5,767 nt of DNA, taken from assembly GCA_964403775.1 (NCBI GenBank), contig CAYOHL010000052.1, forward strand, positions 1 to 5,767, in the 5' to 3' direction. The notes beneath the pieces are model-generated. The model was not told the DNA's origin. It made no database searches and was given only the letters and a program-made list of their open reading frames with translations. This stretch comes from CG1-02-33-12 sp964403775. Its GTDB lineage: Archaea; Nanobdellota; Nanobdellia; Woesearchaeales; CG1-02-33-12. Position numbers and translations under genes: made by a program. Shown here piece after piece: positions 1 to 5,723 of this stretch (positions within the stretch are counted from its first letter, which is position 1; each line of letters starts with the position of its first letter).

Positions 1-786
1 TTTTATTATTGGCATTTTTTTCTCTATACCATACAAAATATCATCAAGAAGAAAATCTCCTAGCTCTTTATCTGTTTTGTATTCTGAATGAATCATCTGG
101 ATAGGATACCCGGAAAGTCCAATAGGAAAAATAGGAATGAAATTCGGTATAGTTCCTATTATAAGCGCAACAGATCTTTTCTCAAAAGCTGATTTAATTC
201 TTTCTTTAGATGAAATTCTGTCTTTAACATCCTCTTTTTTTAGACAGTCATAAGATATCCTTCCAACTGTCCAGGCTGTTCTTGTTATTGATCCTAATAT
301 TTTTGATCTAATAAAAGCATTTATACCACTTATTTCTCCTGAAAGAAAAGGCAAATAAACAAAATAAAGACCTGTGGTTAATGAACCAATTGCACCAAGG
401 CCAATGATATGCATAAAAAAGTCAAATAAATAAGAGCTGATTTTTTCTTTATCAAGATGACCACATAAGTAATCTGCTCTTGCTGTACTAATTCTTCCTC
501 TTTGTTCAGCTTTGTAAATCCTACCTCTTATATAGTCCCTGACTTTCTCTGACCTATAGGTATCTGATACTATAAATCTGTAAGTATTTTTTATTTTTTC
601 ATAACCTAAATCAAAGATATTATTAGGAATATGTATAAACCCCTTGTATAGCCTAAGAGCAAGACCTTCTGATTCATTTACCCCAAGAAGATTTTTTTCA
701 GCAGAATTATATCCAGAGTTTATTTTGCTTTCAATTCCTGAATTTTTTTCTATTTGTTTTGTAATATGTTCCAAATCTTCTTTCAT
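1..786 (-). CDS. Hypothetical protein with two hydrophobic segments, C-terminus cut by window edge
   Basis: An uninterrupted reading frame of 262 codons runs from an ATG at 786 to the left edge without a stop, so the C-terminus is missing. An in-frame TAA lies at 802-804 just upstream, and no other Met lies between, which fixes the start. The product begins with a polar, charged region (residues 1-115, including RGRIYKAEQRGRIS near 87-100). A hydrophobic stretch follows at about 121-148 (FFMHIIGLGAIGSLTTGLYF inside it), then a charged segment (180-204), then a second hydrophobic, proline-rich stretch at about 205-222 with IPNFIPIFPIGL. No signal peptide is seen, so it may be an internal two-pass membrane protein or a membrane-associated one. 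I do not recognise the family. There is a vague resemblance to a group of bacterial and archaeal uncharacterised proteins with an RxGRIS-like segment before a hydrophobic hairpin, but this is memory only. It is divergent from pheS and likely has its own leaderless promoter. Confidence 0.8.
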   Translation of the reverse strand, partial: MKEDLEHITKQIEKNSGIESKINSGYNSAEKNLLGVNESEGLALRLYKGFIHIPNNIFDLGYEKIKNTYRFIVSDTYRSEKVRDYIRGRIYKAEQRGRISTARADYLCGHLDKEKISSYLFDFFMHIIGLGAIGSLTTGLYFVYLPFLSGEISGINAFIRSKILGSITRTAWTVGRISYDCLKKEDVKDRISSKERIKSAFEKRSVALIIGTIPNFIPIFPIGLSGYPIQMIHSEYKTDKELGDFLLDDILYGIEKKMPIIK

Positions 787-810
787 AATATAAAAAATAT
801 TTTATTTGTT

Positions 811-818
811 TTTATAAA
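811..818 (-). promoter_or_regulatory. TATA box of the left minus-strand gene
   Basis: TTTATAAA is centred about 28 bp upstream of the ATG at 786, preceded on the minus strand by an A-rich BRE-like stretch (AGAATAAATG). Archaeal transcription usually starts about 25 bp downstream of the box centre, which places the start within a few bases of the ATG. A leaderless mRNA is therefore predicted. No Shine-Dalgarno motif is seen before this ATG, which agrees. Confidence 0.6.
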
Positions 819-829
819 CATTTATTCTC

Positions 830-847
830 TTAAGAACATATTCTTAA
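830..847. repeat. Inverted repeat, 7-bp arms, possible operator
   Basis: TTAAGAA (830-836) and TTCTTAA (841-847) are perfect inverted arms separated by CATA. The site lies just upstream of the TATA/BRE region of the left gene and 11 bp before the first GTGGTAATTAA copy. Its position suits a dimeric regulator acting on the left gene or on both divergent promoters. The AT-rich context means chance cannot be excluded. Confidence 0.4.
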
Positions 848-858
848 CAAGCAATATT

Positions 859-999
859 GTGGTAATTAACTCAAAATCAGCCTATTTTAGTGGTAATTAA
901 CAGCAAAGCTTATAAATAAGTGGTAATTAATAAGTATTATCAATATATGTGGTAATTAAAACCGAGAAATCATCTTAGTTAAAATAAGTGGTAGTTAAC
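859..999 (+). repeat. Array of five GTGGTAATTAA(C) direct repeats before pheS
   Basis: Five same-strand copies start at 859, 890, 920, 949 and 988. Copies 1 and 2 are GTGGTAATTAAC, copy 3 is GTGGTAATTAAT, copy 4 is GTGGTAATTAAA and copy 5 is GTGGTAGTTAAC. Start-to-start distances are 31, 30, 29 and 39 bp. The spacers (17-27 bp) are unrelated to each other apart from being AT-rich, so this is a conserved short word and not a duplicated long unit. A period near 30 bp, about three helical turns, would put the first four sites on one face of the DNA. Copies 2 and 3 flank the best TATA box (911-918), and copy 5 abuts the pheS ATG. The best guess is a multi-site operator or leader element controlling pheST. 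A function at the RNA level is possible for copies 4 and 5, which would be transcribed. Confidence 0.85.
903..918 (+). promoter_or_regulatory. Probable pheST promoter (BRE + TATA)
   Basis: An A-rich BRE-like stretch (GCAAAGC) is followed by TTATAAATA, the best archaeal TATA match before pheS on this strand. It would start transcription near 940, giving a leader of about 60 nt that contains repeat copies 4 and 5, with copies 1-3 outside it. A weaker candidate, AATATATG at 942-949, would start near 972. No TATA-like box stands at the distance needed for a leaderless start at 1000. Confidence 0.5.
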
Positions 1000-2706
1000 A
1001 TGGTTTACAGAAAGCAGGTTAAGATAAAGGGCCAGAAATACTGGTATCTTTTCCACACCATAAGGCATGGCACCAAATACCTAAAAAAATCAAGATACAT
1101 TGGAAAAGAGCTTCCAAAAGATATTGAGAAAATTGAAAAAGGGTTTTTAGAGGAAATTAAAACAGGCCAGGAAGAGATGCCAAAAGAGATAAGAGAGCTG
1201 GCTGAAACATTGCATCCCTATGAGAGAAAGATACTTCCTTTTCTTAAAGATAATAAGTCATTGGATGAGATTGTAAAGGCCTCAAGGATGAAGGAAATAG
1301 AGGTTATGAGGGCATTGCAGTGGCTTGAGAACAAAAATATAATTTCAATAAAAAAAGAGCTAAAAGAGGTTATAAACTTAGGCACTAACGGCAGGCTGTA
1401 TCTGCAGAAGGGCCTTCCTGAAAAAAGATTTCTCAGGGCAATAGGCAATATAGCTGATATCAAGCAAATACAGGAAAAGGCTGGCCTTTCAAAAGATGAG
1501 ATAGATATATGCTTGGGCATTTTAAGAAAAAAAACAGCAATAGAAATAATGCCTGGAATGAGAATCAAGATAACTGATAATGGCAAAAAGCTTTTGCAAA
1601 AACCCTCTTTTGAAGAGCTTTTCCTGAAGCAGCTGCCTTTAAATTCAGCTGATTTGACGCAGGAGCAGAAATATGCCTTTAATGGGCTGAAAAAGAGAAA
1701 AGACATTATAAAGGCAGATATAGTTACAGAAAGAAAGGTCGGGCTTGCAAAACTCTATGATGAACTGATAAAAGCAAAGATTTCCTTCAAGAATATAATT
1801 GATGACTTAAACCCAACTATAATCAAGCAGGGAACATGGCAAAACAAAAGCTTCAGAAGGTATGACATAAAAATAAATGTTCCTATAATTTCTGGCGGAA
1901 GAAGGCATTTTGTCAATGAGGCAGTTGAGTACATAAAGAGAATATGGCTTGAGATGGGATTCAAGGAGATGCAGGGTCTGTTATTACAAACATCTTTCTG
2001 GAACTTTGATGCACTTTTTACAGCGCAGGACCATCCTGCAAGGGAAATGCAAGATACATTCTTTATAAAAAATCCTGAGAAAGGAAAGCTTCCTGATAAA
2101 AAGCTTGTTGAGGCAGTTAAAAGCGCGCATGAAAACGGCTTCAAGACAGGAAGTCTTGGATGGCGCTACAAATGGAATCCAGAAACAACAATGAAAAATG
2201 TGTTAAGGACTCATACAACTGTTTTGTCAGCAAGAACAATAGCCGCACTAAAGAAAGAAGAGCTTCCTGCAAAATTCTTTACAGTCGGGAAATGCTTCAG
2301 GAACGAGACAGTTGACTGGTCTCATCTGTTTGAATTATGCCAAGTAGAGGGCATTGTAGTTGACCCTGATGTTAATTTCAAAAACCTTGCTGGATATTTG
2401 ACAGCTTTTTACAAAAAGCTTGGATATGATAAAGTAAGGATAAGGCCTGGTTATTTTCCATACACAGAGATGAGTGCAGAGGTTGATGTTTTTCACCCTG
2501 TAAAAAAAGAGTGGATAGAGCTAGGCGGCTCAGGAATATTCAGGCCAGAGGTTGTAAAGCCATTATTAGGAATTGAGGTTCCTGTTCTTGCCTGGGGATT
2601 AGGAATGGAAAGAGCAATCTCAATGTATTATGGAATAACAGACATTAGGGATTTGTACAAGAATGACTTAAAGCAGTTAAGGGAAATAAAAGCATGGTTA
2701 AAGTAA
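1000..2706 (+). CDS. pheS: Phenylalanyl-tRNA synthetase alpha subunit, archaeal type, with extra N-terminal module
   Basis: Catalytic subunit of the alpha2-beta2 class II enzyme that charges tRNA(Phe) with phenylalanine in the cytoplasm. With the ATG at 1000 it has 568 residues, while archaeal PheS is usually about 500. Residues 1-65 are an additional module rich in basic and aromatic residues (KIKGQKYWYLFHTIRHG, then KKSRYIGKELP). The ordinary archaeal start is recognisable from about 69 (ETLHPYERKILPFL), opening the tandem winged-helix tRNA-contacting region (about 70-200). The catalytic domain has motif 1 near 303-324, WNFDALFTAQDHPAREMQDT (334-353), motif 2 with FFTVGKCFRNETVDWSHLFE (426-445), a Phe-pocket segment PGYFPYTEMSAEVDVFHP (483-500) and motif 3 GLGMERAISMYYGITDIRDL (533-552). 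All look intact. An alternative GTG start at 988 adds four residues (MVVN) and lies inside the last upstream repeat; an in-frame TAA at 985-987 excludes anything longer. I prefer ATG 1000. It is co-transcribed with pheT. Confidence 0.97.
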   Translation: MVYRKQVKIKGQKYWYLFHTIRHGTKYLKKSRYIGKELPKDIEKIEKGFLEEIKTGQEEMPKEIRELAETLHPYERKILPFLKDNKSLDEIVKASRMKEIEVMRALQWLENKNIISIKKELKEVINLGTNGRLYLQKGLPEKRFLRAIGNIADIKQIQEKAGLSKDEIDICLGILRKKTAIEIMPGMRIKITDNGKKLLQKPSFEELFLKQLPLNSADLTQEQKYAFNGLKKRKDIIKADIVTERKVGLAKLYDELIKAKISFKNIIDDLNPTIIKQGTWQNKSFRRYDIKINVPIISGGRRHFVNEAVEYIKRIWLEMGFKEMQGLLLQTSFWNFDALFTAQDHPAREMQDTFFIKNPEKGKLPDKKLVEAVKSAHENGFKTGSLGWRYKWNPETTMKNVLRTHTTVLSARTIAALKKEELPAKFFTVGKCFRNETVDWSHLFELCQVEGIVVDPDVNFKNLAGYLTAFYKKLGYDKVRIRPGYFPYTEMSAEVDVFHPVKKEWIELGGSGIFRPEVVKPLLGIEVPVLAWGLGMERAISMYYGITDIRDLYKNDLKQLREIKAWLK

Positions 2707-2707
2707 G

Positions 2708-4339
2708 ATGCCTACAATAACTCTAGATAAAAAAGATGTAATAAGGCTTGTTGGAAAGGAGATTCCTGAAGACAAGCTAAAGCACAGAATATCAATGCTT
2801 GGGACTGATCTGGAAAAAATTGATGGTTCTGAAATAGTTGTAGAGGTTTTTCCCAACAGGCCCGACTTATTGTCAGAAGAGGGATTTGCAAGAGCATTAA
2901 GCTCTTTTATTGGAGTGAAAACAGGACTAAGAAAATATAATGTAAAAAAATCCAATTTTAAGCTTAAGGTTGAAAAGTCTGTTGAGGATGTAAGGCCTGT
3001 CATAAGATGCGCAGTAATCAAAAATATCAACTTAACAGATGAGGCAATAAAGAGCTTAATGCAATTACAGGAAAAATTACATTTAACGCATGGAAGAAAA
3101 AGAAAAAAGGTTGCAATAGGTGTTCATGATTTTGACGCACTAAAATTTCCTTTGGTCTATAAGGCAGTAAAGCCAGATGAGATTTCATTTGTTCCGCTTG
3201 GAATGAATCATAAGATGAATCTTGCTGAAATCCTTTCAAAGCATCCCAAGGGAAAAGAGTATGCATTCTGCTTGGACGGCCTTGAGAAATACCCTATTAT
3301 AATAGACGCAAAAGAGGATGTTGTTTCATTTCCCCCTGTCATCAATGGGGTTGTAACCCAGGTTAGAGAAGAGACAAAAAACCTTTTTATTGATGTCACT
3401 GGAACAGATGTGAATGCTGTTACCCAGGCACTTAATATTTTGGTTACAAGTCTGGCCGATAGAGGTGCTGATATTTATTCCCTTGATGTTAATGGTGTAA
3501 TTAGCCCGGATTTAAGCCCCAGAAAAATGAATATTGATTTAGGTTATGTTAATAAATTATTAGGCCTTAATTTAAAACAAAAGGAGTTTGAGGAGCTGCT
3601 TTCAAGGATGGGCCTTGGTTATGACAAGGAAGTTTTGATTCCTGCTTATAGAGGAGATATTATCCATCCAGTTGATGTTGTCGAAGCTGTTGCAATTGCA
3701 TACGGCTTTGAAAACTTTGAGCCAGAGATACCAAATCTTGCAACAATTGCAGAGGAAAATTCTTTTGAGAAACTCAAGGGCAAGATAGCTGAAATTCTTG
3801 TTGGCCTTGGAATGATTGAGACAAACACATATCACATAACTAACAAAGAGAATTTAAACAAAAAAATGAACCTTGATTTAGGCTGTGTTGAGCTTTCAAA
3901 TGCCTTAACAAAAGATTATAATGTCTTGAGGTCATGGATGATTCCAAGCCTGATGGATGTTTTAAAAAATAACAGAAACAGAGAGTTTCCGCAAAAGATT
4001 TTTGAAATGGGAATCTGTTTTAAAGAGAATAAAGAAAAAGAGACAAATGCTGAAGAATTCACAAGACTGGCTGTTTTAATCTCACACACAAAGGCAAACT
4101 TCACAGAGATAAAGCAGGTTATGGATTATCTGTTTAGGGCTTTAAACTTAAATTATGAGATTGAGAACACAGAGCATGAGAGCTTTATTAAAGGAAGGGT
4201 TGGAAGAGTAGTTGTCAATGGCAAAAAGCTGGCTTACATAGGAGAAATATCGCCAGAGGTGATAACAAACTGGGAACTGGAGATGCCTGTGGCCGCATTA
4301 GAATTAAACTTAACAGAGCTTTTTGAACTAATTAAATAA
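2708..4339 (+). CDS. pheT: Phenylalanyl-tRNA synthetase beta subunit, archaeal type
   Basis: Partner of PheS in the alpha2-beta2 synthetase; it carries the B3/4 region that in this family hydrolyses mischarged Tyr-tRNA(Phe). The 543 residues match the short archaeal/eukaryotic form, which lacks the EMAP-like tRNA-binding domain and C-terminal anticodon-binding domain of bacterial PheT. In order: N-terminal B1 region with VEVFPNRPDLLSEEGFARAL (45-64); B3/4 region about 98-260, including GVHDFDALKFPLVYKAVKP (138-156) and SFPPVINGVVTQV (207-219); B5 DNA-binding-fold domain about 271-343 (RKMNIDLGYVNKLLGL at 272-287, PAYRGDIIHPVDVVEAVAIA at 312-331); and a catalytically inactive synthetase-like domain from about 352 to the end (NVLRSWMIPSLMDVLKNN, 405-422). 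B5 reads EAVAIAYG where EDVAIAYG is common, a small deviation. The start lies one base after the pheS TAA with no clear Shine-Dalgarno motif, so translation is probably coupled to pheS. Confidence 0.97.
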   Translation: MPTITLDKKDVIRLVGKEIPEDKLKHRISMLGTDLEKIDGSEIVVEVFPNRPDLLSEEGFARALSSFIGVKTGLRKYNVKKSNFKLKVEKSVEDVRPVIRCAVIKNINLTDEAIKSLMQLQEKLHLTHGRKRKKVAIGVHDFDALKFPLVYKAVKPDEISFVPLGMNHKMNLAEILSKHPKGKEYAFCLDGLEKYPIIIDAKEDVVSFPPVINGVVTQVREETKNLFIDVTGTDVNAVTQALNILVTSLADRGADIYSLDVNGVISPDLSPRKMNIDLGYVNKLLGLNLKQKEFEELLSRMGLGYDKEVLIPAYRGDIIHPVDVVEAVAIAYGFENFEPEIPNLATIAEENSFEKLKGKIAEILVGLGMIETNTYHITNKENLNKKMNLDLGCVELSNALTKDYNVLRSWMIPSLMDVLKNNRNREFPQKIFEMGICFKENKEKETNAEEFTRLAVLISHTKANFTEIKQVMDYLFRALNLNYEIENTEHESFIKGRVGRVVVNGKKLAYIGEISPEVITNWELEMPVAALELNLTELFELIK

Positions 4340-4340
4340 G

Positions 4341-4371
4341 AAAAAGACTTTCTATTTGCTTTTTTGTTTTT
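4341..4371. terminator. Bidirectional T-tract terminator between convergent transcripts
   Basis: On the plus strand, T6-G-T5 at 4360-4371 follows the pheT stop by about 20 bases and suits an archaeal oligo-T terminator. It lies inside the last codons (Lys-rich tail) of the convergent nucleotidyltransferase gene. On the minus strand, A5 at 4341-4345 gives a short T5 after that gene's stop. No stable GC hairpin is seen. Only 12 bp separate the two stop codons. Confidence 0.5.
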
Positions 4372-5011
4372 CAGTTGCCTGTTTTTGAACAATCTTAAAA
4401 AGTTTATTTAGTGTTTCCTTTGGAATATCTACATTCATCTTTTCCTTGAGATCTTCTAAAAAACAACCCAAATCAAACGCAGCCCTGTCTTGCCCTAAGC
4501 TAATTTGTTTCTTTGCTTCTTCAATTATTAAGTTCCAGTCTATTTTTGTATTGTTTATTATGTTTCTGGCATCATCTATATCCTTTAATCTGTCTGTAGC
4601 GCATTTCATCAGGATTATGTCATGAGGATCTGCAATTTTTAATATTAAATTATTATCAAATTGATGTATTTGATTTGCCCTTCTCTGCATAGTCTCAGAA
4701 AATACAAAATTAATGACTTTAACTACAAATAAATCAAACCTCTCGTCCCCCAAGGTTAACATCTCTGGCTGATTCTCATTTGTTCCATAAACTTTAATAG
4801 GGCTTACTTCATGATACCCGATTGATTTGATAGCTTCCTTAAAAACATCCTTATCTTTCTTGTTTTCAAAGACTAGGTCTATATCAAGCGTAGAGTCCTT
4901 TAATCCCAAAACCATCATGGCTGTACCACCAATTGCATATGCAGTTATTTTCTTTTTTAGTTTTCTTGCAGCATTAAGCAGTAACTTCTGCTGTTCCTCT
5001 ATTGATATCAT
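4352..5011 (-). CDS. Nucleotidyltransferase-fold protein, DUF6036/AbiEii-like, probable toxin of a TA pair
   Basis: A 219-residue protein with the hallmarks of the polymerase-beta-like minimal nucleotidyltransferase fold. AIGGTAMMVLGLKDSTLDID (26-45) holds the GG(T/S) nucleotide-binding turn followed by the DxD metal pair, D43 and D45. RFDLFVVKVI (91-100) supplies the probable third acidic residue, D93. DPHDIILMKCATDRLKDIDD (128-147) is typical of AbiEii/DUF6036-like relatives, where it follows the catalytic core. The C-terminal 50 residues are helical and Lys-rich. Members of this broad group transfer nucleotides to tRNA or protein targets and often act as toxins; the actual substrate here is unknown. 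All three acidic residues are present, so it is probably active. The start overlaps the upstream winged-helix gene by ATGA and has a strong GGAGG ribosome site, so the two are an operon. It might instead be a non-toxic housekeeping nucleotidyltransferase, but the gene order argues for a TA-like pair. Confidence 0.85.
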   Translation of the reverse strand: MISIEEQQKLLLNAARKLKKKITAYAIGGTAMMVLGLKDSTLDIDLVFENKKDKDVFKEAIKSIGYHEVSPIKVYGTNENQPEMLTLGDERFDLFVVKVINFVFSETMQRRANQIHQFDNNLILKIADPHDIILMKCATDRLKDIDDARNIINNTKIDWNLIIEEAKKQISLGQDRAAFDLGCFLEDLKEKMNVDIPKETLNKLFKIVQKQATEKQKSK

Positions 5012-5628
5012 TTATATGCCTCCAGATCACCTTTATTAAAAGGCAGGTGAATCTTCCATATATTTTCAATTTCTTTAAAATCTTTTGATTTTAAACCCTG
5101 TATAATATATTCAAAAGCACAATTCTTTTTTGGAAGAGAGTTAGTTCTAAATCTTTTTGTCATTTTTCTTGTTTTCATAACCTTTCTTGCTAGGTCATAG
5201 AGTGATCCAACTTGCCTTTCAATATGGTTTTCTTTTGCTAGACTATATAACTCGCTCCAGTTAGATATTTTCTTGAACAAAGCTAATGAGGCAAGAATGG
5301 TTCTCAGGCTTGAGGTCTTTATTGCATAAACCAGTGTTTCCTCTAGGCTTGGTTTTTTCCCATAAATTCTATGGATTTTTGATGTTGCTATTTTTATAGG
5401 GGAATGCTGGTTGATTATTTCATAATAACTTGAGCCTTTAAACCGGTTTTCAAATGAGATATTATACACTCTTTTATTATCGCTTAATCTCTTTGTTTTA
5501 ACATAGCCCTGTTTTCTTAAGAGGTAAACATAATAGATTGCTTTTTCTTTAGTTATGTGCAGGATATCCATAACAGAAGCAATTGTCTGTATTCCTTCTA
5601 ATTCTCTGAGTAAAAATTTACTTTTCAT
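5008..5628 (-). CDS. Winged-helix DNA-binding protein, AbiEi-like, probable antitoxin of the TA pair
   Basis: A 206-residue basic protein. Residues about 8-60 form a winged helix-turn-helix: helices around IQTIASVMDILHITKEKAIY (13-32), then YVYLLRKQGYVKTKR as the recognition region, and a beta wing with LSDNKRVYNIS (48-58). The middle (about 85-150) is mostly helical. The tail ENIWKIHLPFNKGDLEAYK (188-206) is a distinct motif that I cannot name. AbiEi-type antitoxins likewise combine an N-terminal winged helix with a further domain and repress their own operon; that function is inferred here. The gene is first in the operon and its TGA overlaps the ATG of the nucleotidyltransferase gene (ATGA at 5008-5011), the order expected for antitoxin then toxin. 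The ATG at 5628 sits about 26 bp after a TATA box, so the mRNA is probably leaderless. It could also be a plain transcription factor co-expressed with the nucleotidyltransferase. Confidence 0.75.
   Translation of the reverse strand: MKSKFLLRELEGIQTIASVMDILHITKEKAIYYVYLLRKQGYVKTKRLSDNKRVYNISFENRFKGSSYYEIINQHSPIKIATSKIHRIYGKKPSLEETLVYAIKTSSLRTILASLALFKKISNWSELYSLAKENHIERQVGSLYDLARKVMKTRKMTKRFRTNSLPKKNCAFEYIIQGLKSKDFKEIENIWKIHLPFNKGDLEAYK
5019..5023 (-). promoter_or_regulatory. Strong Shine-Dalgarno site of the nucleotidyltransferase gene
   Basis: The minus strand reads GGAGG, seven bases before the ATG at 5011, inside the last codons of the upstream winged-helix gene. It matches the archaeal 16S 3' end well and supports the chosen start. 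It is the only strong Shine-Dalgarno motif I see before any gene in this window. Confidence 0.75.
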
Positions 5629-5650
5629 AATCTAATGTAGCTATAACTAT

Positions 5651-5668
5651 TATATAAATCTTTTGTTT
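5651..5668 (-). promoter_or_regulatory. BRE/TATA promoter of the winged-helix/nucleotidyltransferase operon
   Basis: On the minus strand AAACAAAAGA (BRE-like, purine-rich) is followed by TTTATATA at 5658-5651, centred about 26 bp before the ATG at 5628. This predicts a transcript starting at or within a few bases of the ATG. A second weaker box, ATTATAAAT at 5690-5682, would give a leader of about 30 nt. Confidence 0.65.
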
Positions 5669-5723
5669 TTTTATTATACATATTTATAATTTAGCTGAAA
5701 TATTATTTAAATTTTTTGTATTT

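Noticed and set aside
859..999. CRISPR array
   Set aside because: The repeated word is only 11-12 bases, the spacers are AT-rich and partly occupied by a TATA box, and no cas gene is present.
941..999. Attenuator leader peptide or T-box before pheS
   Set aside because: No run of Phe codons, no hairpin-plus-T-tract and no T-box-like sequence is seen. A two-codon ATG-TGG-TAA at 947-955 formed by repeat copy 4 exists, but the other copies do not make it, so it is probably accidental.
1218..1706. Antisense open frame of 162 codons inside pheS
   Set aside because: The plus-strand frame is unmistakable PheS; the antisense product is Ser/Phe/Leu-rich with no recognisable domain, typical of the shadow of Lys/Glu-rich coding DNA. 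The same holds for 1755-2144.
2698..3030. Antisense frame across the pheS/pheT junction
   Set aside because: It covers the conserved PheT N-terminus on the other strand and has Ser/Leu-rich low-complexity content and no promoter.
3493..3504. Repeat-like word TGGTGTAATTAG inside pheT
   Set aside because: It has an inserted base relative to the GTGGTAATTAA word, stands alone and is explained by coding for NGVIS in PheT.
4827..5039. Plus-strand frame of 70 codons opposite the nucleotidyltransferase start
   Set aside because: It is antisense to the GGT...DxD catalytic core, which is clearly the coding strand; no promoter or ribosome site precedes it.
5673..5690. Inverted repeat ATTATA...TATAAT upstream of the winged-helix gene
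   Set aside because: Arms are pure A/T in a very AT-rich stretch, so it is expected by chance; it overlaps a weak TATA-like box, which explains it.
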